Shown piece after piece: positions 58,219 through 64,000 of a stretch of DNA of 64,000 bases. The stretch's first letter is position 1; the number at the start of each line of letters is the position of its first letter. A program made the position numbers and the translations under genes. The notes under the pieces were generated by a model. The model saw nothing but the letters and a program-made list of their open reading frames with translations, ran no database searches and was not told where the DNA came from. This DNA is from Blastocatellia bacterium (GTDB taxonomy: Bacteria; Acidobacteriota; Blastocatellia; Pyrinomonadales; Pyrinomonadaceae). Where the stretch lies: NCBI GenBank assembly GCA_016789265.1, contig JAEUQK010000029.1, forward strand, positions 310,001 to 374,000, read 5' to 3'.

Positions 58219-59676
58219 ATGTACGAATTTGCAGTCACACCAGCAATCACTCAACTTCGGCGTCCGGGCGTGACGATCACCGAGGTCGCGTCTGAAAGCC
58301 TGGCCGAGGAGTTGGACCTTGCTCCGAACGACCGGATCGTAAAGGTCAACGGCCGGAGCGTGCGTGACTATTTGGATTTTCGCTTCCAGACCGCCGGTGA
58401 AACCGAATTGACATTTCTAGTGAGAAAATCCACCGGGGAATCGCTTGAGATAGAATTTGACCGCGATGAAGGCGAAGATCTCGGTTTAACGTTCGAGCAG
58501 ATAGTACCGCGGCAGTGTGCTAACGAATGTCTATTTTGTTTTTGCAAGGGGAATCCGGAGGACGCTCGACCGTCTCTTTTTGTGCGGGACGAGGACATTC
58601 GCCTTTCATTTCTCTACGGCAATTACACCACTCTTTCGTCGATAACCGACGACGAAATGAACCGCATCATCGAACAGCGGCTGACTCCCCAGTACGTCTC
58701 TGTTCACGCCACGGACCTGAAAACGAGAGCCTATCTTCTCGGCGTCGATGAGAAGCGGGCTGACATATTCGATAAATTCCAGCGTCTGCTAGATAACGGC
58801 ATCGAGATACATGCACAAGTCGTGCTTTGCCCGGAGATCAACGACGGAAAACAGTTGGAGAAAACTCTCCGCGATCTCGCCGGGCATTATCCAAAGGTCG
58901 TCAGCACGGCCGTAGTTCCCGTGGCTTTGACCCGGTACAACACCGACGAACGGCTTACACGAGTTACACCTGAGTTTTGCAGACGAACCATTCAGCAGGT
59001 AGAAAAGCTGCAGAAAGAGTTTCGCCGAACGTTAGGGACGACGTTCGCGTTTCTCGGCGACGAGATCTATCTAAAGGGCGGAGTTGAGATACCGTCGCGG
59101 CGGCACTACGGAAATTATCCGCAGATCGAAGACGGAGTGGGAATGGTAAGGACATTTCTTCACGGATTTGAGAAGCTGTTGAATGGATTTCAGACGGAGG
59201 CAAAGCGCCTCGAAGCCGTCGGATTAGCCAGACAGTATTTTCGAAATTCCCGTACTCATCCCGACGCTCGCGTCCCGGTTACAGCGCGCGCGGAGACAAC
59301 GCTGCCCATCGAACGATCTCGCGGGAAAAAGCTCTATGGAACTATCCTGACGGGGGAAATGTTTGCCCCGATACTTGCAGAACAGATCGCGAGATACAAC
59401 GCCCTATCGGGCGCCAGACTTACCGTATTGGCTGTCCCCAACACCTATTTTGGCGGCGATGTATCGGTCGCAGGCCTGCTTTGCGGAAAGGATTATCTGA
59501 ACGTAAAAGATAAGATCGCCGGAGATTTCGTGATCATACCGAAGCACACGATAAAGTCAGATGAACCGATACTTCTTGACGGAATGACTTTTGATGAACT
59601 CCGATCGAGGTTTAATGTGCCGGTCTATGCGGACGACATGCCCGCTTTCTTTGCCAGGCTTGGTTCCGGCAAATAG
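58219..59676 (+). CDS. DUF512 radical-SAM-type protein with PDZ domain
   Basis: 485 aa. A PDZ-like domain at ~15-80 (TITEVASESLAEELDLAPND) precedes a radical-SAM-like core with Cys motif CANECLFCFC (C-x3-C-x2-C) and then the DUF512 C-terminal domain (GTTFAFLGDEIYLKGG). The family's job is unknown. The order PDZ, radical SAM, DUF512 is standard for it. The start ATG 58219 overlaps nothing and is 92 bp from the divergent receiver start. Its stop is 3 bp from the convergent gene end. Confidence 0.88.
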   Translation: MYEFAVTPAITQLRRPGVTITEVASESLAEELDLAPNDRIVKVNGRSVRDYLDFRFQTAGETELTFLVRKSTGESLEIEFDRDEGEDLGLTFEQIVPRQCANECLFCFCKGNPEDARPSLFVRDEDIRLSFLYGNYTTLSSITDDEMNRIIEQRLTPQYVSVHATDLKTRAYLLGVDEKRADIFDKFQRLLDNGIEIHAQVVLCPEINDGKQLEKTLRDLAGHYPKVVSTAVVPVALTRYNTDERLTRVTPEFCRRTIQQVEKLQKEFRRTLGTTFAFLGDEIYLKGGVEIPSRRHYGNYPQIEDGVGMVRTFLHGFEKLLNGFQTEAKRLEAVGLARQYFRNSRTHPDARVPVTARAETTLPIERSRGKKLYGTILTGEMFAPILAEQIARYNALSGARLTVLAVPNTYFGGDVSVAGLLCGKDYLNVKDKIAGDFVIIPKHTIKSDEPILLDGMTFDELRSRFNVPVYADDMPAFFARLGSGK

Positions 59677-59679
59677 ACA

Positions 59680-60120
59680 TTATTCGCATTCGTTCTGAGT
59701 ATCAACAAGATAGCCGTCACCGTTTAGCCGAATAACATGGTCGTCCGATCCGACGGAGAGGTCATATTGGCGATCTTCGCCATTCTGCGACCGCAGATAA
59801 AGCACTCCGTTCCTGACGGCCCAGCGTCCCAATTCCACGTCTTCGCTCGCCATAGAGAGCGTTCCCGCACCGCCGCCCGAAAAACCCGAGAATTGAGTCT
59901 GCATTGCGTAGTCGCCGGACGGACAGAAAAAGAAATTTACGTTGTCGCTGACCGCTCCGGAGTTGGACGCCCGACTAAGCTTTTTGTAAGCAAGGACACG
60001 GTTCCATTCCTGATCAGAACGGCCGCCTCCACAGGTACAAGCAAGTCCGATGAAGATGATAGAAATAACCGCAATGATCGCGATCGGATCATTTGCCGAT
60101 CTTCCGCTTCTGTTTTTCAT
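59680..60120 (-). CDS. Membrane-anchored or lipoprotein-like hypothetical protein
   Basis: 146 aa. The N-terminal segment NDPIAIIAVISIIFIGLACTC is hydrophobic and ends with cysteines, so it is either a signal anchor or a lipoprotein signal without an ideal lipobox. The mature part is beta-rich (FFFCPSGDYAMQTQFSGFSGGGAG, WAVRNGVLYLRSQNGEDRQY) and ends with two acidic residues around Cys (QNECE). ATG 60120 has AGGTGAGG upstream. The function is not recognised. The upstream frame to 60258 lacks a ribosome site. Confidence 0.7.
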   Translation of the reverse strand: MKNRSGRSANDPIAIIAVISIIFIGLACTCGGGRSDQEWNRVLAYKKLSRASNSGAVSDNVNFFFCPSGDYAMQTQFSGFSGGGAGTLSMASEDVELGRWAVRNGVLYLRSQNGEDRQYDLSVGSDDHVIRLNGDGYLVDTQNECE

Positions 60121-60198
60121 CGCCTCACCTCGACCCTGGGAGTAGAGTTTAATACAAGCGAGACGAACGTGTTTCGGAAATTTGCGTTTCTTAGGCAG

Positions 60199-60231
60199 AA
60201 AAAAGGCGGGGCGATCAGATCTCGCCCCGCG
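60199..60231 (-). terminator. Rho-independent terminator after the TonB-like gene
   Basis: GCGGGGCGA pairs with TCGCCCCGC (perfect 9-bp stem at 60206-60230) with a 7-nt loop, and on the minus strand is followed by six T. It lies 24 bp after the stop of the gene ending at 60255. Confidence 0.85.
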
Positions 60232-60254
60232 ATCGAGTTGAACGAATCGTCCTA

Positions 60255-61061
60255 TCAATTTCGTGTGAAGTTATAAACGATCACACCGGTCACTTTTACC
60301 GGAACACCGGAGAGCTTTGTTTGCGAGAATTTTGCCTTCCATGCAGCTTTTTCAGCCTCTGGCCTAAGTAACGGATTCCCGCTTACGGCTTTCGCCGAGA
60401 TCACGTTTCCTTGTTCGTCGATCGTGATCTGAACGTTGACCGCGCCTTTAGCTCCAACAGCTATCGCTGCCGCCGAGTATATGGGTTTGGGTAGATGAGT
60501 CGCTTTGCCGCTGATTACGCCACTAGACATGGCGATCGGCTTGCGTTCGATCTTGGGAGAGGCCGGGGGCGGAGTATTTGCCGCATCATCTCCTTCATCG
60601 ATTCGTTGCGGGCCGCTGCTTGAGTTTCCGATGGTTGATACTGTCGAGTTTACCTGAGACGAGGCGTCTTGTTCGGGGCCTGGTGTGATAATGAACTTAC
60701 CGCTCGGAATTGACCGATACGGATTTACGTCGGTCGAGATCCCGTTTGGGATCTTACTGTAATCGCTGGTGCTTGCCATAGCGAATTGACGAGTTGCAAT
60801 ATCGCTGGATGAGTTTTGATCGCTGCGGGGCTGTTGGCGGGGCGGTTCCGGTTCGTCGATCGGTTCGGTTTGTGCGACAGGTGCAAGTAGTTCGGCGATA
60901 TCAAAATTATCGGTCCCGAGGTTGAAGTCGGCCGCGTATATGCTGGCGACGACGGCGGTGACAAACAAGATACCGACGATCACCGACGACACCAGAAAGA
61001 ACTTTCGACGCGGTTTGAACTCGGTTTCGGCCGTGTTCGATTCGACAAGCTGGTCAAACAT
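60255..61061 (-). CDS. TonB-like energy transducer protein
   Basis: 268 aa from ATG 61061 (GGAGGAATTGAT upstream). One N-terminal membrane helix (FFLVSSVIVGILFVTAVVAS) is followed by a long Pro/Ser-rich periplasmic region and a C-terminal TonB-type domain (~185-268: PKPIYSAAAIAVGAKGAVNV, VTGVIVYNFTRN). It would carry proton-motive energy to outer-membrane receptors such as those at 8742 and 29123, with ExbB/ExbD elsewhere. The C-terminal domain is of the AgmX/TonB 'family C-terminal' kind found as many paralogues in Acidobacteriota, so a non-transport role is possible. Confidence 0.88.
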   Translation of the reverse strand: MFDQLVESNTAETEFKPRRKFFLVSSVIVGILFVTAVVASIYAADFNLGTDNFDIAELLAPVAQTEPIDEPEPPRQQPRSDQNSSSDIATRQFAMASTSDYSKIPNGISTDVNPYRSIPSGKFIITPGPEQDASSQVNSTVSTIGNSSSGPQRIDEGDDAANTPPPASPKIERKPIAMSSGVISGKATHLPKPIYSAAAIAVGAKGAVNVQITIDEQGNVISAKAVSGNPLLRPEAEKAAWKAKFSQTKLSGVPVKVTGVIVYNFTRN

Positions 61062-61173
61062 ATCAATTCCTCCGTAAAAGTTTTCCGGTGCCAACGGTTT
61101 CGGCGTCTGACCGCCGATGTACAGTTAGACACCGGTCCGCGCCAAATGTTCCCGCTTGACGGAAGGAGTTATA

Positions 61174-61638
61174 ATGGAGAAAAACAAGGATCAGAGAACA
61201 AGGAGGTTGACGATGACCGCACAAACAGGTAAGGAGCACGATACGTCCTTTGATGATTTTATTGCCTTTCCGATCCATAAACTGGTGAGTGTTTTCGAAT
61301 CGCCGCATGACGCCGATGCCGCGGTCGAGGAACTGACGTCAAACGGTTTTTCAGAGAATGATATCGAGGCCGTTTGCGGACTGGAAGGTGAAAGGAGGAT
61401 GGATTTCGCGGGGACCAAGCACGGGTTTGCGGGCATGGTGCTTAGGAATTTTCAGCACATCGGGCCTGATCGGACCTATCTGGAACGCTACGAAAAGCAT
61501 TTGCACGACGGGCATTGCATCGTGATCGTAAACGTTAAGAGTAAGTTGCGAAAAGAACGGGCTGCCCGAATTCTTCATCATCACACGGACGAACGTGTCA
61601 CCTATTTTGGTGCTCTTTCAGCGACCGAGATAAGGTAG
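61174..61638 (+). CDS. Small soluble protein with a general-stress-like domain
   Basis: 154 aa from ATG 61174, which has GGAAGGAG just upstream. The centre (LVSVFESPHDADAAVEELTSNGFSENDIEAVCG, read in pieces) resembles the short alpha/beta domain of YflT/general stress protein 17M: a strand, a helix of the form DADAAVEEL and a glycine-rich end. The C-terminus is His-rich (RILHHHTDERV). No signal peptide. The function is unknown. Its last 41 bp overlap the convergent XdhC gene, so the two transcripts are complementary there. Confidence 0.75.
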   Translation: MEKNKDQRTRRLTMTAQTGKEHDTSFDDFIAFPIHKLVSVFESPHDADAAVEELTSNGFSENDIEAVCGLEGERRMDFAGTKHGFAGMVLRNFQHIGPDRTYLERYEKHLHDGHCIVIVNVKSKLRKERAARILHHHTDERVTYFGALSATEIR

Positions 61639-62605
61639 CGTCATTCTTCAGGGCAATTATTTCAGCCGCGATGCTGATCGCGATCTCTTCCGGAGTGCGG
61701 CTGTTTATGGGCACGCCGATAGGTGTGTGAATGCGGGAAAGTCTTTCTTCGTCAATACCCTCGGCCCTTAATTCTTTCATCAACGCCGCCATTTTCGCCT
61801 TGCTTCCGAGAACTCCAAAATACTTCAGGTCTTTACCGATGAACTGCCTAATGACGATACCGTCAGATACATAGCCAAGCGTCATAACCACGGCATAAAT
61901 GTTATCGCCCTGCGGTATGTGTTCAGCTATATTCTCATAGCTGTCGATGACCGTGACCTCATCGGCAAAATGGTTCTTGTCTAACGTGTTCAATTCGGGA
62001 CGATCGTCAAGAACGCTGATGCGGAAGTCCAGCTTTGACATCAGTTCACTCAACGCAAGAGCGCAATGCCCGCCCCCGACTATGTAAAGATGGTTTTTGA
62101 AGCCGAGGCTTTCTAAGTATGTGAATTCGTCGTCGTCGAGTTTTTGGAATCGGAAGTTTGGAGTGCCAGTTTCGTGTCGCCTTAGACCCAGTTCATTGGG
62201 CGTGATAAAAAGCATTTCCGGATGGCGATCTCCCTGTGCGAGAACGATCGAATCAACCAAGTCAGCGTCTTGCGGCCGCAGCAATTTGAAGATCACTGTC
62301 TGTTTTCCGGCACAGATCATACCCGATGAATTAGGTACGTCTTTTTGATGAACCTGTTCTATCAAGAATCCGGTCACTACCGTTCCCGGTTCGGACATGA
62401 CGGCTTTCGCCTGCTCGACAAGCGAAACTTCCATCACGCCGCCGCCGATCGAACCGTAAAGTTCACTATCGGCCGTGACGGCCATTTTGTATCCGGCTCG
62501 CCCCGGACTGCTTCCGGAACTTTCGGCGACAACGAGCAGCACAACCCTTTCATCCCGCTTAAGTCGTTCGGCGACAAATTGCCAAAATTCGAGGTTTTTA
62601 TTCAC
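61598..62605 (-). CDS. XdhC/CoxI family molybdenum-enzyme accessory protein
   Basis: 335 aa. The N-terminal XdhC domain has VVAESSGSSPGRAGYKMAV and GSIGGGVMEVSLVEQA; the C-terminal Rossmann-type domain is LYIVGGGHCALALSELM with LTGYVSDG-like sequence (LGYVSDGIVIRQF) and PIGVPINSRTPEEIAISIAAEI. XdhC proteins bind molybdenum cofactor and help sulfurate and insert it into xanthine dehydrogenase-type enzymes. The molybdopterin subunit gene ends 92 bp upstream on the same strand, so the pair is probably cotranscribed. Confidence 0.93.
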   Translation of the reverse strand: MNKNLEFWQFVAERLKRDERVVLLVVAESSGSSPGRAGYKMAVTADSELYGSIGGGVMEVSLVEQAKAVMSEPGTVVTGFLIEQVHQKDVPNSSGMICAGKQTVIFKLLRPQDADLVDSIVLAQGDRHPEMLFITPNELGLRRHETGTPNFRFQKLDDDEFTYLESLGFKNHLYIVGGGHCALALSELMSKLDFRISVLDDRPELNTLDKNHFADEVTVIDSYENIAEHIPQGDNIYAVVMTLGYVSDGIVIRQFIGKDLKYFGVLGSKAKMAALMKELRAEGIDEERLSRIHTPIGVPINSRTPEEIAISIAAEIIALKNDATLSRSLKEHQNR

Positions 62606-62634
62606 GAAGGGATTTTACCGCAAAAAGGAATGAG

Positions 62635-62650
62635 GCAAGATTTACAGGAT
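62635..62650. repeat. Relic of an intergenic repeat
   Basis: GCAAGATTTACAGGAT in the 92-bp gap between XdhC and the molybdoenzyme gene, followed by a CCTGTGCATCCTG-type continuation. It resembles short intergenic elements I recall from other genomes; unverified. Confidence 0.35.
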
Positions 62651-62697
62651 AGAAAGGAATTTCTTTATGGCTTACCTCCTGTGCATCCTGTTTGAAT

Positions 62698-64000
62698 TTA
62701 AGAAGAAGAGTAGAGATTCATCAGCACTTTCTCAGGGGTGAACGGAGCGTCGATCTCTGGCGAGCAATCTCGGAAGGCCTTGATCGCGTTTCGGATGGCG
62801 AAATAGGCACCGATGCCGTACATCAATGGCGGTTCTCCGACGGCTTTTGAGTTGAAGATCGCTAGGTTTTCACGGCTTGTTTCGAGCGGTAGTATAGTGA
62901 TCTCTTTCGGCACGGAATAGATGTCAGGAACTTTGTATGTCGATAGCGCATTTGAGCGAAGCTTACCGTCGGCGTCGTAAAGGACCTCTTCCATCGTCAT
63001 CCAGCCGAGGCCTTGGACGATGCCGCCTTCGATCTGGCCGTTATCGACCGCGGTGTTCATCGAAGTGCCGAAGTCGTGGCAGCATTTGACGTAATCGACC
63101 TCATAACGCCCGCGAAGACAATCGACCGTTACGCCGACGATCGCCGTGCCGTATACGTGATAGGCGAACGGATGCCCTTTTGCAGTGCTCCAATCGAAAT
63201 TGATGCCCGGAGTCGCGTAATGTGCATGCTCGCTCAGGTTCACGCGTTCCAGATGAGCCGTCATCACGAGCGTATTCCAGTCGAGCGAGGTCCTCTCACC
63301 GTTGCGGTAGACAAATCCATCAGTAAGGGTGACGGCTTCAGCCGTTTCCGCTTCGACCAGCGGCACCGCGATTTCCAGAAGACGATCCCTGATCGACTCG
63401 CACGCTAACTGCGTCGCTTTGCCATTAAGATCAGCGGCGGCGGACGCGGCGGTCGGGGACGTGTTCGCGATTCTTAATGTATTTGTCGTGTGGACTTTCA
63501 CCGCTTCGATCTGAAGGCCGAATACCTTCGCAGCCACCTGGGCGATCTTCGTGTTCACGCCTTGGCCCATCTCGACGGCTCCGGTCGACACGGCGATGCT
63601 TCCATCGGTGTAAACATGCACCAATGAACGAGCCTGGTTCATCGGGGTCTTGGTAAACGAAATGCCGAAGCAGACCGGCATCATCGCGACACCCTTTTTG
63701 AAGTATTTCGACGAGGCGTTGAAGTTATCCGCCTCACTTTGCAACGCGGCAAAATCGAACTTCGAATTACCTTGCTCCCAACTCGTGATCGCATCACTCT
63801 CGGCGATCTGGCCATAAGGAAATTCATCGCCGTTGTCTATGAGATTCTTCCGTTGAATCTCTGAAGATGGAACACCCAGTTTTTCCGAAGCATGGGCTAT
63901 CGCAGATTCGATCACGAACATGCCTTGCGGCCCGCCGAATCCCCGGAAGGCGGTGTTCGGCGGAAGATTTGTGCGGCAGGAGTATGCCGTTGCGCTTACG
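62698..64000 (-). CDS. Xanthine dehydrogenase-type molybdopterin-binding subunit (5' end outside window)
   Basis: C-terminal 433 residues of a molybdenum hydroxylase large subunit. The frame runs in from base 64000 with NTAFRGFGGPQGMFVIE, a signature of xanthine dehydrogenases in the Moco site. Further motifs are GAVEMGQGVNTKIAQVAA, the active-site-proximal TNTLRIANTSPTAASAAADLNG and, near the end, the catalytic Glu region KAVGEPPLMYGIGAYFAIRNA. It should hydroxylate a purine such as hypoxanthine or xanthine; a related aldehyde or heterocycle cannot be excluded. Subunits with FAD and [2Fe-2S] domains are expected upstream, outside the window. Confidence 0.94.
   Translation of the reverse strand, partial: VSATAYSCRTNLPPNTAFRGFGGPQGMFVIESAIAHASEKLGVPSSEIQRKNLIDNGDEFPYGQIAESDAITSWEQGNSKFDFAALQSEADNFNASSKYFKKGVAMMPVCFGISFTKTPMNQARSLVHVYTDGSIAVSTGAVEMGQGVNTKIAQVAAKVFGLQIEAVKVHTTNTLRIANTSPTAASAAADLNGKATQLACESIRDRLLEIAVPLVEAETAEAVTLTDGFVYRNGERTSLDWNTLVMTAHLERVNLSEHAHYATPGINFDWSTAKGHPFAYHVYGTAIVGVTVDCLRGRYEVDYVKCCHDFGTSMNTAVDNGQIEGGIVQGLGWMTMEEVLYDADGKLRSNALSTYKVPDIYSVPKEITILPLETSRENLAIFNSKAVGEPPLMYGIGAYFAIRNAIKAFRDCSPEIDAPFTPEKVLMNLYSSS

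Overview
The window reads as chromosomal DNA of an Acidobacteriota bacterium, most likely Blastocatellia/Pyrinomonadales. This is inferred from gene content: an Oar-like TonB-dependent receptor with an N-terminal carboxypeptidase-regulatory domain, a PATAN (DUF4388)-DnaJ-TPR protein, a KdpD split into two genes, a rpmE-DUF1385-prfA cluster, and moderate GC. No 16S rRNA is present to confirm it. No tRNA, rRNA, CRISPR array, prophage or intact insertion sequence was seen. Genes are dense and most gaps are short.

Layout. 1-7320 (minus) is a chemosensory operon of the Pil-Chp type: TPR/zinc-ribbon/receiver fusion, CheW, two receptor-like proteins with degenerate signalling tips, and a ChpA/CheA kinase running off the left edge. 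7607-8545 is a thioredoxin-reductase-like flavoprotein without the redox CxxC. 8742-12458 is an Oar-like outer-membrane receptor. 12774-17256 (minus) holds a secreted TPR protein, a histidine phosphatase, prfA, DUF1385 and rpmE. 17462-20655 holds a methyltransferase, a DinB-like protein, a VOC protein and a polysaccharide deacetylase.

20696-26750 (minus) is a complete, translationally coupled trans-4-hydroxy-L-proline degradation operon: epimerase, three-subunit D-hydroxyproline dehydrogenase of HcnABC type, pyrroline-hydroxycarboxylate deaminase and 2-oxoglutarate semialdehyde dehydrogenase. It would take hydroxyproline to 2-oxoglutarate. A histone-deacetylase-family gene diverges from it. 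29123-34165 is an iron-uptake group (TonB-dependent siderophore receptor behind a Fur-box-like palindrome, PepSY membrane protein, MFS transporter).

34198-39918 is the most unusual part. It is a Kdp-type signalling set without kdpFABC: a DUF4118 histidine kinase (C-terminal half of KdpD), a KdpE-like regulator, a small membrane protein behind an 11-bp inverted repeat, and the KdpD N-terminal half. That last reading frame has no start codon because it is joined out of frame to a truncated outer-membrane-protein gene. An APC-type permease follows, with an 11-bp tandem repeat upstream. I infer a potassium or osmotic module that has been rearranged.

39927-43084 (minus) holds a D12-methyltransferase-like protein lacking the catalytic DPPY, an HD-GYP protein and the PATAN-DnaJ-TPR protein. 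The rest is mostly housekeeping and metabolism: GNAT, Rieske oxygenase, ligA, glyA, small unknowns, a zinc MDR dehydrogenase, an HtrA/Deg protease, an aldehyde dehydrogenase, a GH97 glycosidase, alanine dehydrogenase, a lone receiver, a DUF512 radical-SAM protein, a TonB-like protein, a small stress-like protein, XdhC, and a xanthine-dehydrogenase-type molybdoenzyme subunit cut by the right edge.
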